Below, piece by piece: positions 25,728 to 34,135 of a DNA stretch of 64,000 nt (positions are counted from its first letter, which is position 1; each line of letters opens with the position of its first letter). A program made the translations under genes and the position numbers. The stretch covers positions 26,510 to 90,509 of the forward strand of contig CAJXDR010000004.1 in the NCBI GenBank assembly GCA_913052345.1, read 5' to 3'. Below the pieces are notes generated by a model. It was not told where the DNA came from. It saw only the letters and a program-made list of their open reading frames with translations, and ran no database searches. Origin of the DNA: UBA4421 sp002470275. GTDB taxonomy: Bacteria; Pseudomonadota; Gammaproteobacteria; Pseudomonadales; Azotimanducaceae.

Positions 25728-27521
25728 TCACCTGTCCACCTTCAGAGCGGCCAGGAATGCCTCCTGGGGTATTTCGACCCGCCCCAACTGCTTCATCCGT
25801 TTCTTGCCCTCTTTTTGCTTTTCAAGCAGCTTCTTTTTCCGCGTTATGTCGCCACCATAACACTTGGCCGTTACGTTTTTTCTCAGCGCCTTGACGGTCT
25901 GTCGAGCAACAATTTGTCCCCCAATGGCCGCCTGTAGCGCCACATCAAAAAGTTGTCTGGGAATCAATTCTTTCATCTTCTCTGCCAGACCGCGGCCTCT
26001 ACTCTGAGCTTGGTCTCGATGCACGATGCTCGCCAGGGCGTCGACCTTATCGCCATTGATCAGCATATCCAGCTTTACCAGGTTCGCGGCCTCGAACCTG
26101 GTAAAGCTATAGTCTAGCGAGGCAAAACCTCGGCTTACCGACTTTATTCGATCAAAGAAATCCATCACCACTTCGTTCATGGGCATTTCCCAGTGCATGG
26201 ACACCTGGCCCTGGGAGAACTGCATGTTTTTCTGAACGCCTCGACGCTCCACGCAAAGCGTCATGACGTTACCCACGTACTCCTGAGGCACCAAAATATT
26301 CACCTCAGCAATGGGCTCGCGCATTTGGCGAAAATTTGCCGGTAATCGAGAGGGGTTATCCACTTGGACAACGCTGCCATCCGCCTGCTCCACTTCATAG
26401 ACCACGGTAGGCGCCGAGGTAATGAGATCAAGATCATATTCTCGTTCCAACCGTTCCTGCACGATTTCCATATGCAGCATGCCCAGAAAGCCACAGCGAA
26501 AACCGAAACCCAAGGCATCGGAGGATTCCGGCTCGTAGAACAATGAAGCGTCGTTAAGCACCAGTTTTTCTAATGCCTCACGAAAGGTCTCAAAGTCTTC
26601 AGAATGAACCGGAAATAACCCCGCATAGACCTGGGGTTTAACCTTTGCAAAGCCGGGTAGCTGGGGCACGTCTGCGTTTTTCGCGGACACCAGGGTGTCC
26701 CCAACCGGCGCGCCAGTGATGTCTTTGATGCCCGCTACGACATAGCCTACCTCTCCCGCACCCAGGCTCTTATCTGGCACGCGCTTGGGCGTAAAGCGCC
26801 CTAGTTGATCGATGGTATGCACCTTGTTTGTAGATTTAACCAAGATTTTGTCGCCACGATTCAAGCGACCGCCCATCACCCGCACTAGGGAGACGATGCC
26901 CAGGTAGTTATCAAACCAAGAATCTATGATCAATGCCTGAAGCACATCCTCATCCGACCCCTCGGGAGGCGGAATCTCCTCCACCAGCTGCGCTAGCAGT
27001 TCTGCCACCCCCATCCCCGTTTTCGCACTGACCTCGGCTACGTTGGTGACGTCCAGGCCAATGATGTCCTCGATTTCTCCGCCCACTCTTTCAGGCTCTG
27101 CCTGAGGCAGGTCTATTTTGTTGAGCACCGGCAGCACCTCAAGTCCTTGCTCAATCGCCGTATAGCAATTTGCCACGCTCTGAGCCTCTACCCCCTGGGC
27201 AGCGTCGACGACCAGCAGGGCACCCTCACAGGCCGCCAGCGAACGTGACACCTCGTAGCTGAAATCCACGTGTCCAGGGGTGTCAATAAAGTTGAGCTGG
27301 TAGGTTTTTCCATCGCTGTGGCTGTAGTGCAGAGTCACACACTGCGCCTTGATCGTGATGCCCCGCTCGCGCTCCAGATCCATGGAGTCGAGGACTTGAT
27401 CCGCCATTTCGCGCTCTGATAAACCGCCACAGCTTTGAATAAAGCGATCGGCCAGCGTGGACTTACCGTGATCGATATGGGCGATAATAGAAAAGTTTCG
27501 GATGAGATGATTGCTGGACAC
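25728..27521 (-). CDS. lepA: Elongation factor 4 (LepA)
   Basis: LepA is a ribosome-bound GTPase involved in translation initiation or back-translocation. The 597-residue protein begins MSSNHLIRNFSIIAHIDHGK, with G1 AHIDHGKST, G3 DTPGHVDF and G4 NKIDLP. EF-G-like domains and the LepA-specific C-terminal domain follow, with AKCYGGDITRKKKLLEKQ. The start is GTG at 27521 with AAGG 6 nt upstream. It lies downstream of mucD and the small membrane protein at 27618-27785. Confidence 0.97.
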   Translation of the reverse strand: MSSNHLIRNFSIIAHIDHGKSTLADRFIQSCGGLSEREMADQVLDSMDLERERGITIKAQCVTLHYSHSDGKTYQLNFIDTPGHVDFSYEVSRSLAACEGALLVVDAAQGVEAQSVANCYTAIEQGLEVLPVLNKIDLPQAEPERVGGEIEDIIGLDVTNVAEVSAKTGMGVAELLAQLVEEIPPPEGSDEDVLQALIIDSWFDNYLGIVSLVRVMGGRLNRGDKILVKSTNKVHTIDQLGRFTPKRVPDKSLGAGEVGYVVAGIKDITGAPVGDTLVSAKNADVPQLPGFAKVKPQVYAGLFPVHSEDFETFREALEKLVLNDASLFYEPESSDALGFGFRCGFLGMLHMEIVQERLEREYDLDLITSAPTVVYEVEQADGSVVQVDNPSRLPANFRQMREPIAEVNILVPQEYVGNVMTLCVERRGVQKNMQFSQGQVSMHWEMPMNEVVMDFFDRIKSVSRGFASLDYSFTRFEAANLVKLDMLINGDKVDALASIVHRDQAQSRGRGLAEKMKELIPRQLFDVALQAAIGGQIVARQTVKALRKNVTAKCYGGDITRKKKLLEKQKEGKKRMKQLGRVEIPQEAFLAALKVDR

Positions 27522-27617
27522 GTCGACCTTGACTGTCTTGGGCTTTCTCTTAGTTTATCCCACCTGGCTGATGAAGTTCGATGGAATCGCTAATTCCCTT
27601 AGCAGGACCATCTGACC

Positions 27618-27785
27618 CTAATCGGGACTTGATCCTGCCCTAACGAGCAAAACCAAGGGCAGCGCCAGAGGACCCAGGCAGGCCCCAATCACTACCCAAG
27701 GGCCTGCTTTCAGCCCCCGCCGTCGCGCAATGGCCTGGCACAGGCCCGCGCAAACGACGGAGATCAGCACAATGGCCAAGATCAT
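27618..27785 (-). CDS. Small two-helix membrane protein, function unknown
   Basis: A 55-residue frame with a good ribosome site (GGAAGG, 8 nt before the ATG). It begins MILAIVLISVVCAGLCQAIA, a hydrophobic helix. A basic loop RRRGLKAG and a second helix PWVVIGACLGPLALPLVLLV follow, and the tail is AGSSPD. The layout (helix, Arg/Lys loop, PW.. helix with GP) resembles small membrane proteins of unknown function, but I cannot name a family. It lies between mucD and lepA on the same strand and fills most of an otherwise empty 297-bp gap. It is probably part of that operon. Confidence 0.65.
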   Translation of the reverse strand: MILAIVLISVVCAGLCQAIARRRGLKAGPWVVIGACLGPLALPLVLLVRAGSSPD

Positions 27786-27818
27786 ATGGGTTACCTTCCG
27801 CCCGCCATTCTGCGAAAC

Positions 27819-29273
27819 CTACTCATCAGGTACTCGGAGGGTCAGATACTGGGCGACATAACCGCGCCTGGTTTGCCTCAGGATTCTAATCGGGACGATG
27901 TCCCCTGGCGTCACCTGAGCCACCACGCGGCTGAAGTCCTCCAGCTCTTGAATAGCGACGCCGCGCATCCTTACGACGATATCCCCCCGGATAAAGCCGG
28001 AGTCTCCCGCCAGACCCTCAGCCCTTATCACTTCTATCCCTGCCTCGATGCCCGCTTGCTGCAGAGTCTGGGCCGATGGTGGCGCTACCGTCATCCCAAA
28101 GGCGTCGGCCTGTCGTGGCGCACCTCCCCCTCGAGCGAGCATTGGATTATCAGGCAGCTCACCCAGGGTCACGGATAGCGTCACTTCCCGGCCGCCGCGA
28201 AACACCACGACCTCATAGGCCTTGCCGACGGCAGACCGCCCCACCCACTGTGGCAGCTCTCCAGAACGGCTAATTTCATGACCGCCAAACTCAAGAATGA
28301 TGTCCTCTTCCTGCAGCCCCGCTGCAGCTGCAGGGCTGCCGTCCAGCACCCCTGCAACGAATGCCCCACGGGGCCTCTCAAGACCGAATCCCTCAGCAAG
28401 ATCGCGGGTCAATTCGAAAATTTCAACGCCCAGCCAGCCACGCGCTACTTTTCCGTTTTCCTTAAGCTGCGAGGTGACCTCCATAGCCACATCGATGGGG
28501 ATGGCAAAACTAACGCCCATAAAGCCCCCTGAATTGGAATAGATTTGCGAATTGATGCCAATGACCTCTCCATCTAAATTAAATAATGGGCCACCAGAGT
28601 TCCCTGGGTTGATCGCCACGTCCGTTTGGATGAAGGGAACGTAGTCGCCATTTCGTCTGGTATTCAAGCTCCGGCCTTTGGCGCTGACAATGCCTGCCGT
28701 GACCGAGTAATCAAACCCAAAGGGTGAGCCGATGGCCAGCACCCACTGACCCACTCGAACCTCTTCAGAACTTCCGATCTCAAGAAAGGGCAGGGGCTCA
28801 TCGGCCTCCACCTTAAGAAGCGCCAGGTCCGAGCGCGGGTCTGTGCCAACCACCTCAGCAACGTATTCCGTGCGGTCGCTCATGCGAACGATAATTTCCG
28901 AGGCCTCATCCACCACATGATGGTTAGTCAGAATGTATCCGTCTTCTTCAATGATAAAACCGCTGCCCAGGGACTGCCGTGCACGAGGCGCCTGGCGCTC
29001 ATCCCCTCCAGGTGGACCGAAGAAGCGATAAAATTCCTCAAGGCGTTCGTCGTAAGGCATGCGGCGCTCGGACCGTGCATTACGCGGTCCAGAAGAACTG
29101 ATGTTGACGACCGCCGCCTCGTTTTCTTCCACCAATTCGGAGAAATCTGGCAGCTCCGCCTGGGCCAGGGACGCCAGTCCCAGAGCAACAAAAAATAGGG
29201 CGTAGCTGAGATAGACTCGCGTCCCTGTGCACACGGCCTCCGCAGGCGATGTCGATCGTCGTCCTTCATTCAT
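27819..29273 (-). CDS. mucD: Periplasmic serine protease of the DegP/MucD family
   Basis: A DegP-like protease/chaperone that degrades misfolded envelope proteins. The 484-residue protein has a signal sequence (LSYALFFVALGLASLAQA, preceded by an 18-20 residue polar stretch). The trypsin-like domain has His119 in TNHHVVDE, Asp149 in RSDLALL and Ser226 in NPGNSGGPL. Two PDZ domains follow, with RGAFVAGVLDGSPAAAAGLQ and GDIVVRMRGVAIQELED. The ATG overlaps the stop of the mucC-like gene by 8 bp. In Pseudomonas mucD ends the algU-mucA-mucB-mucC-mucD operon; here only the last two genes are present. Confidence 0.95.
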   Translation of the reverse strand: MNEGRRSTSPAEAVCTGTRVYLSYALFFVALGLASLAQAELPDFSELVEENEAAVVNISSSGPRNARSERRMPYDERLEEFYRFFGPPGGDERQAPRARQSLGSGFIIEEDGYILTNHHVVDEASEIIVRMSDRTEYVAEVVGTDPRSDLALLKVEADEPLPFLEIGSSEEVRVGQWVLAIGSPFGFDYSVTAGIVSAKGRSLNTRRNGDYVPFIQTDVAINPGNSGGPLFNLDGEVIGINSQIYSNSGGFMGVSFAIPIDVAMEVTSQLKENGKVARGWLGVEIFELTRDLAEGFGLERPRGAFVAGVLDGSPAAAAGLQEEDIILEFGGHEISRSGELPQWVGRSAVGKAYEVVVFRGGREVTLSVTLGELPDNPMLARGGGAPRQADAFGMTVAPPSAQTLQQAGIEAGIEVIRAEGLAGDSGFIRGDIVVRMRGVAIQELEDFSRVVAQVTPGDIVPIRILRQTRRGYVAQYLTLRVPDE

Positions 29274-29751
29274 CGTCTAATCCTCGCTTGTGTTTCGCGA
29301 CTATGGCGCGTCTATCTGACTCTAGGGACCCCGCCTTGCCGTCTTCGGCAGAACGAATCGCTTGGCTCGATCCACCGATATTGGGTGCGGCGGGAACGCC
29401 TTTCAAGGCTTTCGCTAAATTCGGGACTGAACGCCGGGCAAGCCAAGCAGAGCAGCCCAGAGCGACCCCCAGCACCCCAGTAACGCCGAGCAGCGTAACC
29501 GGGGCGGATACGCCCTGGAGCAGCCAAACAGCAGAACTGACGGCCAACAGCGGCAGACCAAAGAGTTTCAGCGTGAGCAAATTCAGAAGGGATGCGTCCA
29601 ACTGTAGCTCCCCGGGCGTTCCCTTAGGCTCCATTCCCGAAGAAGATTTTGCACAGCCCACCACGCAGGCGCTACAGGGGTTGTCCTGCGCTGAGAGGAT
29701 GAGCCTCTGGGATTGCGCTTCATGATAGGCATAGACACGACGTACAATCAT
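29266..29751 (-). CDS. RseC/MucC-family membrane protein
   Basis: RseC/MucC proteins are small inner-membrane proteins linked to the sigma-E envelope stress operon and to SoxR reduction. The 161-residue product begins MIVRRVYAYHEAQSQRLILS. It has the family's cysteine cluster NPCSACVVGC, two central transmembrane helices (near LFGLPLLAVSSAVWLL and VTLLGVTGVLGVALGCSAWL) and a polar tail. The ATG at 29751 has a perfect GGAGGAAGG ribosome site; an upstream TTG lies within that site and is rejected. It overlaps mucD and faces nadB. Sequence similarity is modest, so the context carries part of the call. Confidence 0.75.
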   Translation of the reverse strand: MIVRRVYAYHEAQSQRLILSAQDNPCSACVVGCAKSSSGMEPKGTPGELQLDASLLNLLTLKLFGLPLLAVSSAVWLLQGVSAPVTLLGVTGVLGVALGCSAWLARRSVPNLAKALKGVPAAPNIGGSSQAIRSAEDGKAGSLESDRRAIVAKHKRGLDDE

Positions 29752-29798
29752 TTTGCCTTCCTCCAATTGACCTTCTACTTATTGACCAAGAAGGGGTC

Positions 29799-29827
29799 GT
29801 TCACGGGGCACGGTGCCAGTCTATAAT
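29799..29827 (+). promoter_or_regulatory. nadB promoter with an embedded palindrome
   Basis: A perfect TATAAT lies at 29822-29827, 25 nt before the nadB ATG. TTCACG at 29800-29805 is a fair -35 with a 16-bp spacer. The spacer contains GGCACGGTGCC at 29807-29817, a 5-1-5 palindrome placed where a repressor would block RNA polymerase. On the other side, ATTGACC occurs twice as a direct repeat at 29766-29772 and 29781-29787, ahead of the mucC-like gene. The operator function is inference. Confidence 0.6.
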
Positions 29828-29852
29828 GTTCTCCCGTATTGGGTAGAGATAT

Positions 29853-31466
29853 ATGTCACAGAGATTCACAACAGATGTATTGGTCATTGGCGGCGGCGCT
29901 GCCGGGCTCTCCACTGCCCTAACGCTTGCTCAACATGCGCGCGTTACCGTCCTGTGCAAGGGTGACATTACGACCGGCTCATCCCATTGGGCCCAGGGCG
30001 GTGTGGCAGCGGTCACGGACCCTGAGGACAGCTTTGATGCTCACGTGCGGGATACGCTCGATGCGGGCGCAGGCCTTTGCGACAAGCATGTGGTTGAAGC
30101 CACCATCAAGTCCGCACCTAAAATCGTCGAGCAGCTCACCACCTGGGGTCTAGAGTTTGACCAAGAAGACAATGGCCTGCATCTCACCCGAGAAGGGGGG
30201 CATTCTCACCGGCGGGTCATCCACGTGGCCGATGCCACGGGCAAGGCCATCACCCAAACGCTGACGGAGCAGGTGTTAGACCATGGCAACATCGAACTCT
30301 TTAATGATCGCGTGGCAATCGATCTGATCAATCTCTCTACCCTGGGTCGCCATCCTAGCCGCTGCGCTGGGGCCTACGTTCTTAACCGCACGAGCGGCCG
30401 CGTTGAGGTCTTCCAGGCAAAATTTGTCGTGCTCGCCACGGGCGGGGCAAGCAAGGTCTATCTCTATACCAGCAATCCCGACGGATCCACTGGCGACGGG
30501 ATCGCCATGGCCTGGCGAGCAGGTTGCCGGGTTGCCAACATGGAGTTCAACCAATTCCACCCCACCTGCCTATACCACCCCCATGCCGGTTCGTTTCTCA
30601 TTTCAGAGGCAGTTCGCGGGGAGGGTGGCGTCCTGCGGCTGCCCAATGGGCAAACGTTCATGAAACATTTCGACGAACGCCGAGAGCTTGCACCCAGGGA
30701 CGTTGTCGCCCGTGCTATTGATCATGAAATGAAACGCCTGGGCGCGGACTGCGTCTATCTGGACATCAGCCACCGGCCGGCGGAATTCATCCACCATCAC
30801 TTCCCTAACATTGCCTTGAAGTGCTCGGAATTTGGTATTGATATCACCCGCGAGGCGATACCGGTTGTTCCTGCAGCGCACTATACCTGCGGGGGTGTTG
30901 TGGTGGATGAACATGGTCGCACGGATCTGGCCAATCTCTACGCCGTCGGTGAGGTCAGCTGCACGGGTCTTCACGGCGCCAATCGCCTGGCCAGCAACTC
31001 TCTGCTCGAGTGCCTTGTTTTTGGCCAGCGTGCGGCCGACAAGATAATAGGCCAACTCGAAAGGCCCTTCTCCACCCCCTATATCCCTAGGTGGGACGAA
31101 TCTAAGGTCACAGACTCCGATGAATCCATCATCATCGCTCACAACTGGGAGGAGTTACGCCGCTTCATGTGGGACTATGTTGGCATTGTTAGATCGGACA
31201 AAAGGCTGATGCGCGCCCATCGGCGTATCGAACTGCTAAAACAAGAAATCCACGATTATTATACGACCTATCGCGTCACCGACGACCTCATCGAACTCCG
31301 CAATCTTCTACACGTTGCGGATTTAATTGTGCGCAGTGCGCTCAAGCGCAAGGAGAGTCGCGGCCTGAACTTCAACCTGGACTATCCGCAACATAGCGAC
31401 GTCGCCGTGGATACAATTTTATTTCCAGGAAGCCTTGAGCAGCTCGATACCGTGAGGCTCTCCTAG
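29853..31466 (+). CDS. nadB: L-aspartate oxidase
   Basis: NadB oxidises L-aspartate to iminoaspartate, the first step of de novo NAD synthesis, using FAD. The 537-residue protein has the FAD-binding motif VLVIGGGAAGLSTAL at residues 9-23, SSHWAQGGVAAV, ATGGASKVYLYTSNP and AAHYTCGGVVVDEHG. The C-terminal helical domain carries RRFMWDYVGIVRSDKRL. All are typical of NadB rather than succinate dehydrogenase. It is divergent from the mucC-mucD-lepA block, as in E. coli, where nadB faces rpoE. Confidence 0.97.
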   Translation: MSQRFTTDVLVIGGGAAGLSTALTLAQHARVTVLCKGDITTGSSHWAQGGVAAVTDPEDSFDAHVRDTLDAGAGLCDKHVVEATIKSAPKIVEQLTTWGLEFDQEDNGLHLTREGGHSHRRVIHVADATGKAITQTLTEQVLDHGNIELFNDRVAIDLINLSTLGRHPSRCAGAYVLNRTSGRVEVFQAKFVVLATGGASKVYLYTSNPDGSTGDGIAMAWRAGCRVANMEFNQFHPTCLYHPHAGSFLISEAVRGEGGVLRLPNGQTFMKHFDERRELAPRDVVARAIDHEMKRLGADCVYLDISHRPAEFIHHHFPNIALKCSEFGIDITREAIPVVPAAHYTCGGVVVDEHGRTDLANLYAVGEVSCTGLHGANRLASNSLLECLVFGQRAADKIIGQLERPFSTPYIPRWDESKVTDSDESIIIAHNWEELRRFMWDYVGIVRSDKRLMRAHRRIELLKQEIHDYYTTYRVTDDLIELRNLLHVADLIVRSALKRKESRGLNFNLDYPQHSDVAVDTILFPGSLEQLDTVRLS

Positions 31467-31493
31467 CACTAGGCAGGCGCATGTCTAAGGACC

Positions 31494-31958
31494 TCACGTC
31501 AAAAGGTTTCGACGCAGGAGCGACCAGTGCTGAGCAGATAATTCGTCGCGAAACAGCGCCATAAATCCGCCGTGATCAACGCGCAAGATGATGCAAAACT
31601 CGCACAGCCAGACTTGGTCAAAACGGTCCGCGGCAAAGCCTCGGCGTAGCACGTCCTCATGGTCGGAGATGTCGTATCTAATTTTTTGTGGCCGTCGAAC
31701 TCGCGCAACCACCGATGATGCCGACAGCAGACTCAGGGCAAGCCCCGTTCCGCCGAGCAACGTCCAGGCGCCCAGGACGCTGAGCGCGAGCCAGGCCCCA
31801 AGCAGCACCCGGCGCTTGGACCCAGGCCATAGATACAGATATCGCTGCTCTCCAATGGCCTCTATGTATGGCAGCGATCTGTCTTTCAGTGCGCCCCCGC
31901 TTGGCCTCGACTGGCGGCTGGGCCTACAGCACGCCCCGATGCCCAATGATTTTTTCAA
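31494..31958 (-). CDS. YgfX-family membrane protein (SdhE partner)
   Basis: The predicted 154-residue protein has two adjacent transmembrane helices (RVLLGAWLALSVLGAWTLLG and GLALSLLSASSVVARV). Short polar flanks carry YLYLWPGSKRR before them and LRVDHGGFMALFRDEL after. This layout, next to sdhE and overlapping it by 35 bp, matches YgfX/CptA. That family is membrane-bound and affects cell division proteins; it was once proposed as a toxin with sdhE as antitoxin, but sdhE acts in flavinylation. The first start is TTG at 31958 and the true one is uncertain. It converges on nadB (27 bp apart). Confidence 0.7.
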   Translation of the reverse strand: MKKSLGIGACCRPSRQSRPSGGALKDRSLPYIEAIGEQRYLYLWPGSKRRVLLGAWLALSVLGAWTLLGGTGLALSLLSASSVVARVRRPQKIRYDISDHEDVLRRGFAADRFDQVWLCEFCIILRVDHGGFMALFRDELSAQHWSLLRRNLLT

Positions 31959-32190
31959 TTAAAGCCATTAGGGCTGGATCCGAGGGCACCACTCTGCGCA
32001 GGAGCAGGTCATTGATCTCCACATCCTCGCGGGAGAGCAGGGCCTCGTATAGCACCTGCTCTCCGTGTTCCAACCCCAAGTAACAGTCTCGGGCAAAGGG
32101 CACCAGCTTCATCTCTAGTTCCGTAAGCCCGCGCCGACTTCGCCAATAGATATGCTTTAACTCTTCAGGTATCAAATCCATCTCCAGCAT
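31924..32190 (-). CDS. sdhE: FAD assembly factor SdhE
   Basis: SdhE promotes covalent attachment of FAD to succinate dehydrogenase subunit A. The 88-residue protein has the defining RGxxE motif in YWRSRRGLTELEMKL and the five-helix composition of the family, with FARDCYLGLEHGEQVLYEAL. Two possible ATG starts lie at 32190 and 32181; neither has a standard Shine-Dalgarno. It overlaps the downstream ygfX by 35 bp and is divergent from ygfZ, which is also the enteric arrangement. nadB, another flavoprotein gene, is close by. Confidence 0.92.
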   Translation of the reverse strand: MLEMDLIPEELKHIYWRSRRGLTELEMKLVPFARDCYLGLEHGEQVLYEALLSREDVEINDLLLRRVVPSDPALMALIEKIIGHRGVL

Positions 32191-32252
32191 GTTGCTTTTG
32201 GGCCATTTATTCAGGCAGTCTTTTGATTCAACCGGCGTGCGAAGAATCGGAC

Positions 32253-32981
32253 ATGGCAGACATTTGGCGTGACTTAAAAATGATCTCCCTGGAGGGCGTG
32301 GCCGTCAAAGACTTTCTTCAGGGCTACATCACCAGCGATGCGGTCACGATCCAGGCGGAGATTGAACAGCCCTTCGCCATTTGCAATCTGCGAGGACGGG
32401 TTCTCAGCAACGGCTGGGCCCTGGGCGACGACCACTGTATTAAGCTCTACGTTCACGCCTCCCTAGCCCAACGCACGGCAGAATTTTTGAGTCGTTACGC
32501 CATGTTCTCCAAGTGCGATATTGCTATCGCCGATGAGGCGCCTCGTCTGTATCCACGAGCGCCAGAGGAGCGGACGCTGCTGCCTGGCTGGTCCTTGTGC
32601 GATGCAGGCTACGCCGGCGCTATCGAGGAACCCACCGCCACCAGCCTGAGCATCAATCCCTACGACATGTTGATCGAAAGAAAGCATGCGCTGATTAGTA
32701 AACCCAGCAGCGAGCGCTTTCTACCCCAGGCCCTGGGCCTTGACCTGGTGGGTGCCGTGGATTTTAAGAAGGGCTGTTATCTCGGGCAGGAGATTGTTGC
32801 GCGCACCCATTTTCGCGGCGCTCTGAAACGCAAGCTTGCGCTCTTTAAATGGCAGGGGGAGCCCCCTGTCATTGGCGAAAATTGGAAATCGACGGCTGGA
32901 CAAGAGGGGGAGGTCGTTATGGTATCCGAGTCATCGGCCACGGGTGGCAACGGCCTCTGGGTCACTCAGATTGCGTCCTAG
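32253..32981 (+). CDS. ygfZ: Folate-binding Fe-S cluster repair protein YgfZ
   Basis: YgfZ is related to the T-protein of glycine cleavage and uses folate to support iron-sulfur enzymes such as MiaB. The 242-residue protein from the ATG at 32253 has ISLEGVAVKDFLQGYITSDA at its start. The family signature KKGCYLGQEIVARTHFRG, with the essential Cys, lies near residue 180. A TTG ten codons upstream (32223) is rejected. It is divergent from sdhE. The stop lies 6 bp from that of the convergent acyl-CoA gene. Confidence 0.93.
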   Translation: MADIWRDLKMISLEGVAVKDFLQGYITSDAVTIQAEIEQPFAICNLRGRVLSNGWALGDDHCIKLYVHASLAQRTAEFLSRYAMFSKCDIAIADEAPRLYPRAPEERTLLPGWSLCDAGYAGAIEEPTATSLSINPYDMLIERKHALISKPSSERFLPQALGLDLVGAVDFKKGCYLGQEIVARTHFRGALKRKLALFKWQGEPPVIGENWKSTAGQEGEVVMVSESSATGGNGLWVTQIAS

Positions 32982-32987
32982 ACAGCG

Positions 32988-34124
32988 CTACCAGACGAGA
33001 TCCTCTAGGTCAGTTAGGGGGTGCGCCGCCCAGCTAGACTGAAAGTGGGCATCGAGATCCTCGGCACGGATGTGCTCTATGCGTTCCGCAGTCCAGTTAG
33101 GAGTGCCGTCTTTATCGATAAGGAGGGCTCTGACGCCCTCAACAAAATCGGGACGACGTAGACATTCGCATGCAATCGTCAGCTCCATTCTGAAGGCATC
33201 CGCTAAGGTCATTGTTGTTACTCTCGCGAGCTGCTCAAAGACAATGGCTGCGGTCATTGGGCAGCCCTTCCTCAAGTTTGAAATACCTCGATCAATCCAC
33301 GGAGACACCCCCTCAAGATCGCAGATACTGCTCACGCATGCCCCCGGCGTACTAAGGTTCACCGCCTCGGGCGACAGGGCAATCAGCTCGCTGGCGGGCA
33401 TGCCTTCCAGGTGGCGCTGCGGTGCTAGATAGTCACCAAGAAGGAGGCGATTGGCTTCGTGCTGACCCACTCGGAAATCGAGATTCACAATACCGCCTAG
33501 GCAGCTCTGGCGGGCATCATGGGCTATACAATGTGTCGCCATGTGGAGTGATAACGCATCCGTCGCATTGACCTGACTCCCAGTCAGACCAAGAAAGACT
33601 GCTACGGAGGTGGGCAGTTGACGCAGCACCCAGCTGCCTCCTGCATCTGGGAAAAGGCCGATGGTGATCTCGGGAAAGGCGAGGCGCGACCGCTCCGTGA
33701 CGATCCGAAATTCCGACGCCGAAAATAGTCCAAAACCACCGCCCATCACGATACCGTGACCGATGCAGATGAGAGGCTTCGGAAACCGATGCATCATATA
33801 GTTCAAGCGATATTCGGCAGAGAAAAAGCGCTGGGGATAGTCGTCCACTAGCGCCCCACGGTCTCGATTCTTAACCGCTGCCCGATACAGCGCCTGCACA
33901 TCGCCGCCGGCGCAAAACGCTTTCTCTCCCTCTCCCGTCAGCAGCACGGCCGCAATATCTTCTCTTCCGCCCCAGGACCCAAGCCGCTCGGTGAGTAGTT
34001 CGATGGCCACCAGGCTAAGGGCGTTCAATGACCCTGGCCTGTTAAGGCGCGCGTGGCCGACCCAACACCCCTCTCCGGAGGGAAGCTCTTCAAATAACAC
34101 CTCTGCCTCTTCAACCAACGCCAC
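32988..34124 (-). CDS. Enoyl-CoA hydratase/3-hydroxyisobutyryl-CoA hydrolase family protein
   Basis: A crotonase-fold enzyme of 378 residues, the length of 3-hydroxyisobutyryl-CoA hydrolases rather than simple hydratases (about 260). The oxyanion-hole segments are EKAFCAGGDVQALYRAA and CIGHGIVMGGGFGLFSASEF. The active-site region FPEITIGLFPDAGGSWVL carries the Glu/Asp pattern of the hydrolase subgroup. A role in valine breakdown is plausible, but no other valine-pathway genes are near. The start is GTG at 34124 with GAGGAGAG upstream. It follows ung by 11 bp. Exact substrate is unknown. Confidence 0.85.
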   Translation of the reverse strand: MALVEEAEVLFEELPSGEGCWVGHARLNRPGSLNALSLVAIELLTERLGSWGGREDIAAVLLTGEGEKAFCAGGDVQALYRAAVKNRDRGALVDDYPQRFFSAEYRLNYMMHRFPKPLICIGHGIVMGGGFGLFSASEFRIVTERSRLAFPEITIGLFPDAGGSWVLRQLPTSVAVFLGLTGSQVNATDALSLHMATHCIAHDARQSCLGGIVNLDFRVGQHEANRLLLGDYLAPQRHLEGMPASELIALSPEAVNLSTPGACVSSICDLEGVSPWIDRGISNLRKGCPMTAAIVFEQLARVTTMTLADAFRMELTIACECLRRPDFVEGVRALLIDKDGTPNWTAERIEHIRAEDLDAHFQSSWAAHPLTDLEDLVW

Positions 34125-34135
34125 CTCTCCTCTCG

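Noticed and set aside
31494..32190. ygfX-sdhE as a toxin-antitoxin pair
   Set aside because: The CptAB proposal exists, but SdhE is a flavinylation factor; here the pair lies beside core genes with no sign of an addiction module.
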